A program made the position numbers and the translations under genes. A stretch of DNA of 8,005 bases from assembly GCA_003577005.1 (NCBI GenBank), contig QEUW01000345.1, forward strand, positions 1 through 8,005, in the 5' to 3' direction. Positions 1 through 6,900 of this stretch are shown here, piece after piece (positions within the stretch are counted from its first letter, which is position 1; every line of letters begins with the position of its first letter). Source of the DNA: Chloroflexota bacterium (GTDB lineage Bacteria > Chloroflexota > Anaerolineae > Caldilineales > Caldilineaceae). The notes below the pieces were generated by a model. That model had not been told where the DNA came from, made no database searches, and saw only the letters and a list, made by a program, of their open reading frames with translations.

Positions 1-223
1 CGTCCACGCGCAACTGGTCCGGGTCGGTCCCCTGACCGCCACAGTCCCACATCGAGCCGGACTGGTCGATGACGAGGACGATGTCGTAGATGGGGGGTGT
101 ATCGCTAGAGGGCGCTGCGTTCACCCATTCGGTAGTCAAGGCTAGCAGAACAACTATCAGTATCGCAAGCAGCACAGCAAATATGAGCAAGCAACCACAC
201 GCCCAATTTTTGAGTGTTCGCAT
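1..223 (-). CDS. Secreted/membrane-anchored VWA-domain protein, N-terminal part (cut by window edge)
   Basis: Only the first 74 codons are in the window; the gene continues leftward. Residues 1-37 are a basic start followed by a long hydrophobic stretch (about 11-29) ending near WVNAAP, so this is a signal peptide or N-terminal membrane anchor. From about residue 45 the sequence IYDIVLVIDQSGSM begins a von Willebrand A domain; DQSGS at 53-57 is the metal-ion-dependent adhesion site (DxSxS). The text after it (CGGQGTDPDQLR) is a loop typical of large bacterial extracellular VWA proteins. The ATG is well supported: an in-frame TAG lies one codon upstream (227-229), and AGGAG (235-239) sits 11 nt before it. 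VWA domains bind protein partners through a divalent metal, usually outside the cell; the partner here is unknown. It lies downstream of, and co-directional with, the larger VWA gene but is separated from it by a terminator. Confidence 0.85.
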   Translation of the reverse strand, partial: MRTLKNWACGCLLIFAVLLAILIVVLLALTTEWVNAAPSSDTPPIYDIVLVIDQSGSMWDCGGQGTDPDQLRVD

Positions 224-271
224 GGACTATATATCTCCTTTCCGATAGTCCATCAGCTACCTTACTTACCT

Positions 272-286
272 AGCGGGAGACCCGCT
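272..286 (-). repeat. Short hairpin in the leader of the left VWA gene
   Basis: AGCGGG (272-277) and CCCGCT (281-286) form a perfect 6-bp inverted repeat around a 3-nt loop, about 49 nt upstream of the ATG at 223. No T-run follows on either strand, so it is not an obvious terminator. It may be a structure in the 5' leader, or chance. Confidence 0.3.
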
Positions 287-313
287 TACGCACCTCTGCC
301 ATGGCCTGATATG

Positions 314-342
314 ATTGTCGCACTGCGTGCTGCACAGGTGAA
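314..342 (-). promoter_or_regulatory. Candidate promoter of the left VWA gene, overlapping the palindrome
   Basis: On the minus strand TTCACC (337-342) and GACAAT (314-319) are separated by 17 nt. Each matches the sigma-70 consensus hexamer at four of six positions. The -35 hexamer would lie in the centre of the palindrome at 326-357, so a protein on that palindrome would block or guide polymerase. The hexamers are weak, so this is a proposal from spacing and position only. Confidence 0.3.
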
Positions 343-357
343 CACCTGTGCAGCACG
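326..357. repeat. Near-perfect 32-bp palindrome (15-bp arms), candidate operator
   Basis: CGTGCTGCACAGGTG (326-340) is followed by AA and then its exact reverse complement (343-357). Each arm holds the 9-bp core GTGCWGCAC (327-335 and 348-356), itself palindromic around the central W. The core recurs in the other large gap at 3782-3790. There is no T-run on either flank, and a terminator for the upstream gene already lies at 436-480, so a protein-binding site is more likely than a terminator. It sits 103 nt upstream of the left VWA start. A cruciform or an mRNA leader structure are alternatives. Confidence 0.75.
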
Positions 358-371
358 GTTTATGCACAATG
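353..371 (-). repeat. 19-bp near-repeat, copy A (upstream of left VWA gene)
   Basis: GCACGGTTTATGCACAATG matches the 19 bases at 3822-3840 at 16 positions, in the same orientation. It overlaps the right end of the 326-357 palindrome. Copy A lies about 130 nt upstream of the left VWA ATG and copy B about 164 nt upstream of the large VWA/glycosidase ATG, so both precede leftward VWA genes in a comparable place. Confidence 0.55.
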
Positions 372-435
372 GAATCACGGCGGTGGAATCTTCAAGATCG
401 GTGGAGACGTGGCTTGCTCAGATGAAGGTGTGAAG

Positions 436-480
436 CCATAAATTAACAGGCCTCCGTCACCAATTGGCGATGGAGACCTG
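436..480 (-). terminator. Rho-independent terminator of the glycosidase/VWA gene
   Basis: On the minus strand a 15-pair stem (447-461 with 466-480) closes an AATT loop, 22 nt past the stop codon. It is followed by TTAATTTAT (438-446), a broken U-tract. Two stem positions are G-U wobbles in minus-strand RNA but become C-A mismatches on the plus strand, and one pair is A-C on the minus strand. The stem is therefore better in the leftward transcript, as expected for the gene ending at 503. Confidence 0.65.
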
Positions 481-502
481 GAAGAAAGGGGGTATTGGGG
501 AA

Positions 503-3500
503 TTAGCGGGTGATCAGCGGCAGAAACACATTGCGATCTGTTGCAATCTCAACAGTAGCATGTTGAGTAATGGGTGAACGAGCCAGATTGTCCACACTGA
601 ATGCAGCAGAAAGGCTGAGCGAAGTCATCTCAGACGGCAGCGAATCAGTAAGTTCCAAAGCAAAGCGGAGAGATGCCGTTGCGCCTGGCTCTAGATCAGG
701 GATGCTGATGATACATTCCGCACCAGCCGCGATACCTTCGCAAATTTCAACTGGCCAACCAGCTGACTGTTCCGAATCGAAGCTCGTATGATCCGGGATT
801 GGCAGGGCGATGGTGGCATTCTGCGTGGGCACACTTCCAGTATTCTGCACACTCAGATCAAATACCGCAGTGCTCCCTGGTTGTACGTGGCCGCTACTGT
901 CCAGGCTTGCCGGGTCCACAGAGAGGGTGAAAGTCGGCGCGCCGGTCGAGGTAAGCACGATATCGGCATCATTGATTAACGGATTGAGCCGGCTAACGGC
1001 AACGAGGGTTGTCTCGTCGGTCGTCTCGAACGGTGTCGTGGGTGGGACTGTGACTGTGATTAGCACTTGTGCAGTTGCGCCAGCTGGGATGTCGAGTACA
1101 GCCGGGACGCTGGTGAGATCGGCCCAGTTGAGCGAGGAAGAACCAGTCAATTCGAAGGTATCATTGGTCGGGCCGCCATTAGTGACAGAGAAGGCATAGG
1201 TCAAGGCGAGATCATTTACCACTAACGGTTGGGGCTGAGCGAGCACATTCAGTGAATGGACGCGAATCACTTCGAGAGCGATACGCTCAAATTGCGCGCC
1301 CTGCAGCGCTGCGCCTGGTTGAGTCTGTGCATTGCTGGCAAGGAGTTGGGTCTCTGAGATCACTCCCCGGACACGCAAGCGGAAGATACCCTCTTGAATT
1401 GGTGTGTACTCACCGGCAAAGACGCCATCCAACGCGGCACCATCATCGTGGAGGCCGTCATCGTACAAGTTGATTTGATCGACGAACGTACCATCTAGAT
1501 TGACGAGTTGGAAGGTGGCAGTAGCCACAGGCCCAGTGAGAGCCGCCTTCAACTGTACTCGCTCCTCTTTGGCCAGTGAGGTGTCGCCGAGGTAGTCAAA
1601 GACGAGTGCGCTATCGCCGGATGTGGAGAAGGAATAGTCAGCCTCGCCTGCGATCACTGCTCGCCAAACGCCAGGGGCGGGATCGTCGATCTGGTAGTAA
1701 GTGGCATTATTTAGTTCAGTGTAAGTCACATTTGGCCCTTCGCGATCCACTGGTGAGCCAGCTGGATCATAGATGAACAAGGTGGCGTAGCCGCTGTAGG
1801 TGTTGAGCAGGAAGTTGGCAGCCTTCGCCGTGGCATCGATTGGGATCGTATAGGTGCGTGAAACGCCAATATGTACGGTGTCTCGGGCGGCTGTGAGATC
1901 GGATTCGGTGACCATCTCGTTGAGCAAGATGGTGGTGGCTGCCTGAGTATCATCGGAGGCAATGGGAAAGTAATGACCGCCTGTGTCGGCAGCGATTTGG
2001 GCCATGACCTCTGGTCCAAGTAGAGGTACCCCAGCCGTGGCGGCGCCGGATTGACCGTCCTGTGCTGTCTGGCCAGCGACTTGAGCTGAAAAACACCAGC
2101 TGTAGATGATCGGGTGAACTGTTACACGCTTGGTAACCAACTTGTACAAAGTTGCAGCGACATCAATTGCTGTGCCGTGAAAACCAGCATCGGTCATCAG
2201 CCATGTATTACTGTTGGGTGCCCGCTCAGCGATTTCATTGAGTGCCCCAAGCATATTCTCTGGGCAATCACCACCTCCGTCCGCGATGAGTTCGCTAACC
2301 CAGGCTTTGAGTACTCGATCATCTTCTGTTGCGCCACGGTAAGTCACGTCGTCTTTGTAAGTGAGTAGGTGATAATCATAGCGCTGGCCACGAGCCGTCA
2401 GTTCATTGACCTTGCGGTAAACGGTCTCCTTAGCATCATCGATTTCATCGCCCATGCTACCGGTATCATCGATCACAAAGGCAATGCGAGTTCGCGTCGG
2501 TACCGAGATTTCACTGTTCTCGTGATAGACTACAATGCCATTGAGAATTTTTCGTGTTTCCTTTCGCAGGTAGTGCTCACGACATATACCGGGTGGCAGG
2601 TCTTTGACCTCATTCGAAATAAAGCCAGTCTCACCCAAACTCAAGAATTGCGAGGAGGCGCCGCCATCGAGAAGTATGGCCCGATCTGCTCCTGATCTCG
2701 ACAATTCATTGGCAAACTCTTCAAGATTGTCGCCAAAGCCTCCGAGTGCTTCATTCCATGTAGCAAGGTATAAATAACGTGGCTGTCCCGTGGCATCATC
2801 AAGTCCGATGCCTACCGCAGTTTTTAGTTCACCATTCCCTCCCCTGGCGACATACTCGCCCATCCCGTCGCCGTTTGTATCGGCCAGGAAGGTGCGATCA
2901 TAGCCGACTGCGAAATCAGCGCCTTGAATCTGACTACGAATATAATTTTCAGCTGTGATGAAATCTTCATAGTCAGCGGAGCCTGGTTCAGGAACGCTAG
3001 CGTCGCAAGCAACATAGGGGAAGTCGTGGCTAGACCAATGAAGTCCAATTGAATGTTCATCGACATTGGGGGATCGATAGGTGAAAAAGCTTTTGCAGCG
3101 GCCACCAAAGTGATTTCCCGGCTCTTGTAGACCGTATGGTTGCCTACCAATACCGAGAATCGAATCCGTCGAGGGCTTGGCACCTGCCGCGCCATTCTCA
3201 CAATCAAAACCAGTTGCATTAATAGCAGCATAGAAATTCAAGCTGCTATCTGACCGACGCAATTGGGAATTCCAGTCACTGATCAGATCAGACAGCGTCT
3301 TCCGCTTAAATAGACTCTGACCCAAATCGACTGCCTCATAGACAAGCTCAAGTTTAATACCAGGCTCTTCGAGATCGATCACAACAATGTTGCGTTTCCG
3401 TTGATTACCCGGGCTACGCCATTTAATACCCGGGGCTACATCCTGCCAGTCATCGCCAGTCTGTCCAGAAGAAGAGGTACAGACCGATTGAAACGGGTTG

Positions 3501-3658
3501 CAGACAATCTGCGCCGACTCAGGTTGCAGAGTAAGAGATAAGTCTTGGGCCAAGACAGCTTCACCGGTGTTCGGAAGCACGACGATACTCGCGCATAGAG
3601 ACACAAGAGGGAGATAGGTGATCAGGCTTTTCAGTAAATTGACTGGTCGCAAACGCAT
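503..3658 (-). CDS. Exported phosphodiester glycosidase (NAGPA-like) / VWA / Ig-like multidomain protein
   Basis: 1051 residues from the ATG at 3658. Residues 1-38 are a signal peptide (hydrophobic LITYLPLVSLCASIVVL, then EAVLAQ). About 77-378 is a phosphodiester glycosidase domain (NAGPA/DUF2233): NATGF at 147-151, a Ca-loop-like DTNGDGMGE at 260-268, AVGIG at 281-285 and the diagnostic LDGGASSQF at 330-338. About 391-582 is a VWA domain of hemicentin-like type: MIDAS DDTGSM at 397-402, GGGDCPE at 461-467, MTDAG at 488-492. Three or four beta-rich segments follow: 585-690, 692-765, an alpha-galactosidase-NEW3-like one at 800-890, and a DUF11-like one at 908-1022. The end, VFLPLITR, resembles tails of secreted Chloroflexota proteins and may be a sorting or anchoring signal. 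The glycosidase family hydrolyses sugar-phosphodiester bonds; substrate unknown. Probably surface-bound or secreted, with the VWA and Ig modules for adhesion. A TTG nine codons upstream also opens the frame, but the Shine-Dalgarno supports the ATG. Confidence 0.88.
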   Translation of the reverse strand: MRLRPVNLLKSLITYLPLVSLCASIVVLPNTGEAVLAQDLSLTLQPESAQIVCNPFQSVCTSSSGQTGDDWQDVAPGIKWRSPGNQRKRNIVVIDLEEPGIKLELVYEAVDLGQSLFKRKTLSDLISDWNSQLRRSDSSLNFYAAINATGFDCENGAAGAKPSTDSILGIGRQPYGLQEPGNHFGGRCKSFFTYRSPNVDEHSIGLHWSSHDFPYVACDASVPEPGSADYEDFITAENYIRSQIQGADFAVGYDRTFLADTNGDGMGEYVARGGNGELKTAVGIGLDDATGQPRYLYLATWNEALGGFGDNLEEFANELSRSGADRAILLDGGASSQFLSLGETGFISNEVKDLPPGICREHYLRKETRKILNGIVVYHENSEISVPTRTRIAFVIDDTGSMGDEIDDAKETVYRKVNELTARGQRYDYHLLTYKDDVTYRGATEDDRVLKAWVSELIADGGGDCPENMLGALNEIAERAPNSNTWLMTDAGFHGTAIDVAATLYKLVTKRVTVHPIIYSWCFSAQVAGQTAQDGQSGAATAGVPLLGPEVMAQIAADTGGHYFPIASDDTQAATTILLNEMVTESDLTAARDTVHIGVSRTYTIPIDATAKAANFLLNTYSGYATLFIYDPAGSPVDREGPNVTYTELNNATYYQIDDPAPGVWRAVIAGEADYSFSTSGDSALVFDYLGDTSLAKEERVQLKAALTGPVATATFQLVNLDGTFVDQINLYDDGLHDDGAALDGVFAGEYTPIQEGIFRLRVRGVISETQLLASNAQTQPGAALQGAQFERIALEVIRVHSLNVLAQPQPLVVNDLALTYAFSVTNGGPTNDTFELTGSSSLNWADLTSVPAVLDIPAGATAQVLITVTVPPTTPFETTDETTLVAVSRLNPLINDADIVLTSTGAPTFTLSVDPASLDSSGHVQPGSTAVFDLSVQNTGSVPTQNATIALPIPDHTSFDSEQSAGWPVEICEGIAAGAECIISIPDLEPGATASLRFALELTDSLPSEMTSLSLSAAFSVDNLARSPITQHATVEIATDRNVFLPLITR

Positions 3659-3666
3659 AGCAAGCT

Positions 3667-3674
3667 TCTCCTTT
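3667..3674 (-). promoter_or_regulatory. Strong ribosome binding site deciding the start at 3658
   Basis: On the minus strand AAAGGAGA lies here, with AGGAG ending 9 nt before the ATG at 3656-3658. It falls inside the extra codons that a TTG start at 3685 would add, so translation from that TTG is unlikely. The left VWA gene has the same GAAAGGAGA-type sequence before its start. Confidence 0.8.
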
Positions 3675-3760
3675 CGAGTGGACAATCACGTAGGAAAGGG
3701 ACAACGCGAACCAGAAATATGTCTGTAGTGATGCATGCTGCGGATACAGCATATCATACG

Positions 3761-3811
3761 GTGCAGCGCCGTGCATTAGGTGTGCAGCACGGGTGTGCAG
3801 AATACGTGCAG
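3761..3811 (+). promoter_or_regulatory. Phased array of five GTGCA motifs, candidate operator cluster
   Basis: GTGCAG occurs at 3761, 3782, 3795 and 3806, and GTGCAT at 3771. Start-to-start spacings are 10, 11, 13 and 11 bp, close to one helical turn, so most motifs face the same side of DNA. The copy at 3782-3790 extends to GTGCAGCAC, and TGTGCAGCACGG (3781-3792) is identical to 347-358 in the other gap. The array lies upstream of both divergent genes. Which protein binds is unknown; the HTH protein encoded next door is the obvious candidate. Confidence 0.5.
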
Positions 3812-3819
3812 CGAGCAGG

Positions 3820-3849
3820 TTGCACGATTGATACACAATGCTGGATAAT
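3820..3849 (+). promoter_or_regulatory. Candidate promoter of the STAND gene
   Basis: TTGCAC (3820-3825) and GATAAT (3844-3849) are 18 bp apart. The -10 matches consensus at five of six positions and the -35 is weak. It would give an untranslated leader of about 110 nt. The hexamers overlap or flank the 19-bp repeat (3822-3840), so a factor on that repeat would act directly at this promoter. Confidence 0.35.
3822..3840 (-). repeat. 19-bp near-repeat, copy B
   Basis: GCACGATTGATACACAATG matches copy A (353-371) at 16 of 19 positions in the same orientation. The differences are at positions 6, 9 and 12 of the element. It sits just right of the GTGCA array, whereas copy A sits at the edge of the palindrome, so both gaps pair the two motif types. 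Confidence 0.55.
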
Positions 3850-3900
3850 CGATCTGGCGCGTACAAAGCTCCTTGTCTAGCCAACGCGTGAGACAAACAT

Positions 3901-3921
3901 CACGATTGGTACTTGCACAAT
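3901..3921. repeat. Related element, copy C, with longer spacer
   Basis: CACGATTGGTAC (3901-3912) matches CACGATTGATAC of copy B (3823-3834) at 11 of 12 positions. It is followed by TTGCACAATC, resembling the right half of copies A and B with about 4 extra bases between. GATTG and CAATC also form a small inverted repeat. It lies in the predicted leader of the STAND gene. Confidence 0.35.
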
Positions 3922-3941
3922 CCACCCATTAGTTTCTTCAC

Positions 3942-3955
3942 CTGGCGAAAGCCAG
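3942..3955 (+). promoter_or_regulatory. GAAA-loop hairpin immediately upstream of the STAND start
   Basis: CTGGC (3942-3946) and GCCAG (3951-3955) form a perfect stem closed by a GAAA tetraloop, a very stable RNA loop type. It ends 9 nt before the ATG. A competing pairing of CCTG (3941-3944) with CAGG (3957-3960) would cover the only Shine-Dalgarno-like bases. The start has only this weak AGG, so the fold could tune translation. This is inference from sequence. Confidence 0.4.
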
Positions 3956-3964
3956 ACAGGTGCA

Positions 3965-6900
3965 ATGATGACCGAACCGACGCCCATTCCAGAGTATCGC
4001 AATAGCCTGGCTGATTTTGTGGCTGATTTGCGTTGTAAGCTCTTTCGTTCACAAGAAGAAGCAGCTCATTACGTTGGCTGTGACCGCTCGACCATCAGTC
4101 GCTATGAAAGCGGCAAACCGCAAGCGCCGGCGGGTTATCTTGCTGTGCTCGCCCGGCTGTTTTTTGCAGAGCGCGGGGCTGAGCTGGACGAAGCCGACAA
4201 AGTCCGCTATCAGCAGGCACTTTTGAACGAAGTCAATCGGGTGATCAGAGATTGTTATGAGTACGACCGTCCATTTCACACGTGGGATGTCCTGGTGCAA
4301 AGCGCTACAGCCTTTGTCACGAAGCAACCAGCCAATGCGGTGGTGCAACCGGTGTCGGCGCTGAGAGCAGGGACCCTTCATCGTCGCGTTGAATCCTGGA
4401 GCGAAGCGCCAGACGTGAGCAGTTTTCACGGTCGTGAAGTGGAATTGGCCTCGCTACAGACCTGGCTACTTGAACAACGATGCCGGGTCGTCGGCTTGTT
4501 GGGCATCGGCGGTGTTGGCAAGACCATGTTGGCGACCCGGCTGGCGACTGAGCTTGCAACCCACTTCGATTATGTCATCTGGCGCACCCTGCGAAATGAA
4601 CCAGCGTTGGAAGATCTACTGGCCGATCTCAGCCGGGCGCTATCGGGTGAACCCGAGCATGAGGACTCAGCAGGTATTCAGCATAGGATTGACCAGTTGC
4701 TTCAACTGTTGAGCACCAGACGCAGTTTGCTGGTTCTCGACAATCTGGAGTCACTCATGCAAGGTGGTGAGCGTGCTGGCGGCTACCGGCCGGGTTTCGA
4801 GCAATATAGCCATCTAATTCGATTGATAGGCGAAACCAATCACCAAAGCTGTCTGTTGGTGACCAGCCGTGAGAAACCCCGCGAACTGGCAAGACTCGAA
4901 GGGTCAGGTTCCTTGGTTCGTACACTTCAGCTCGAAGGAGTTGATGTATTGACCGCGCGCACGGCGCTCATCGATAAAGGGCTAGTCGGTACCGAGAAGG
5001 CATGGCGCTCTCTGGTGCATCGTTTTTCTGGCAACTTGATGGCGCTGCAAATTATTGCAGAATCCATTCGTGATCTTTTCAACAGCGAGATCGATGCGTT
5101 CCTCGATCATAACGATAGCTCCATCTTTAGCGGCGTCCGCGAACTGCTCGACCAGCAATTTATGCGTTTGTCTCCAGTCGAACAAGAGTTATTGTATTGG
5201 TTTGCGATTGAACGCGATGCGACCGGATTGGCACGTTTGCAGCAGGACACGCTATCTCCAACAAGCCCCCAGGATATCCAAGAAGCGCTACAGTCGCTAC
5301 GTCGGCGTTCGCTCATCGAGCAAACGAAGGCTGGATTCACATTGCAGCCAATCGTGCTAGACTACATGACTCAACGCTTGGTGATCCGGATGGGTGCAGA
5401 AATTCATTCCGGCGAGATTCACCTGTTGCATAGCCACACCCTGGTAAAAGCACAATCCAAGGACTATGTGCGGCAAGTACAGATACGTCTGATTGTACAG
5501 CCAGTTGTTGAACGGTTACTGGCAATCTATCGCTCGAGGGAACGGCTGGAAGGGCGCCTGGCTGTGTTGCTCAACCTTGTACGCGATGATGTGATGTGGG
5601 CATCTGGGTACGCCGGGGGCAACATTTTTAACCTCCTCAACTACTTGCAGGCCGATCTCAGCCAATATGACTTCTCGCACCTCTCTGTGTGGCAGGCATA
5701 TATGGTAGGAACCAAGCTACAGGGTGTCAATTTCGCTTATGCCGATCTAAGCCATGCCCTGTTCACCGAAGTGCTAGACTGTGTGCGTGCAGTTGCCTTT
5801 CGGCCAGATGGCCAGCTCCTAGCAGCGGGCATGACCGATGGCGAGATTCGACTGTGGCGAATCCAGGAACGCCAGCAAGTATTGAGTCTTGTGGGCCATG
5901 CGGACTGGGTGCGTACGCTTGCTTTTAGCCCCGATGGACAACTGCTGTACAGTTGCGGTGATGACGAAGCAATCCGGCAGTGGGACGTAGACACTGGCCA
6001 GTGTCTGCGTACGTTGTCGGGACATCACGGGCGTGTCACCGGGCTTGCAGTAAGTCCGGGGGGATCGCTCGTGGCAAGCGGCGCCGAAGACCGGGTGGTT
6101 CGCTTGTGGGATGCAAAGACCGGTCGCCTCATTCGCACGCTGGAGGGACATGGCAAATGGGTCTGGTCCTGCGCCTTCACGCCAGATGGACAAAGGTTGG
6201 TGAGTTGTAGTAGCGACCACACTGTACGCATCTGGGACGTGGGCACAGGCATCTGCCTGCAAACGCTCATCGGTCATAGCAGTTGGGTGTGGTCGGTGGC
6301 AATTCATCCGTACGGAAAAACGGCTGCCAGTGGCGGGCATGATGGCACCATCCGCGTGTGGAATCTGGATACAGGTGAGTGTATTAAAGTTTTGGAAGGT
6401 CACGCTGGCTGGGTCTGGTGCGTTGCGTTTCATCCTCATGGGCAATTCCTGGCCAGCGGTGGCAGCGATCACACAATTCGCTTATGGGATATTGAGTCTG
6501 GCCACTTACTGGTGACACTGCCGGGGCATAGCGGACATGCATGGACGCTGGCATTCAGCCCAGACGGGCAAGTGCTTGTTTCGGGCAGCGAAGATCGTAG
6601 TGTGAGGCTATGGGATACACATTTATATCAGCCGGTCAGTACGCTGTATGGACATAGAGGCCGCATTGCCACTGTGGCGGTTGTGCCGCAATCTGGAGTG
6701 GCAGCGAGCGGTGGCGAGGATCAGGTAGTACGGCTGTGGCATATTCATAGCGGCCAACTGTTGCATGAGTTGCGTGGCCACACGAACCGCATCCTGTCTG
6801 TCACCTTTAGCCCGGATGGGCGATGGCTGGTCACAGGCAGCGCCGACAGGACGGGCCGCGTATGGGAAACGAGTACTGGGCAATGTCTCCGTGTGCTTCA

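Larger units (their letters stand above)
3659..3964. other. Divergent intergenic region (306 bp) with regulatory motifs
   Basis: This gap separates the leftward glycosidase/VWA gene from the rightward STAND gene and must hold both promoters. It contains a ribosome binding site, a phased GTGCA motif array (3761-3811), 19-bp and related repeats (3822-3840, 3901-3921), a candidate rightward promoter and a hairpin at the STAND start. A TATGAT on the minus strand (3753-3758) could be a leftward -10, but no good -35 lies at the right distance. I see no RNA gene or credible small protein here. Confidence 0.6.

Noticed and set aside
326..357. Palindrome as an intrinsic terminator
   Set aside because: The flanks lack T-runs on both strands, and a better terminator for the upstream gene lies at 436-480.
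810..1199. 129-codon plus-strand open frame opposite the large VWA gene
   Set aside because: It is antisense to well-supported Ig-like domains and has no ribosome binding site or recognisable motif.
3761..3840. Motif array as a CRISPR array or remnant
   Set aside because: The units are only 5-9 bp at 10-13 bp spacing; there are no 28-37 bp repeats or spacers.
3561..3896. 111-codon minus-strand open frame across the divergent gap
   Set aside because: It overlaps the start of the glycosidase/VWA gene in another frame, runs through the motif array and has no domain-like text.
5819..6472. 217-codon open frame on the minus strand inside the WD40 region
   Set aside because: It is the antisense of regular WD40 repeats; its periodic, Pro/Thr/His-rich text mirrors the 126-nt repeat unit, with no recognisable domain or Shine-Dalgarno.
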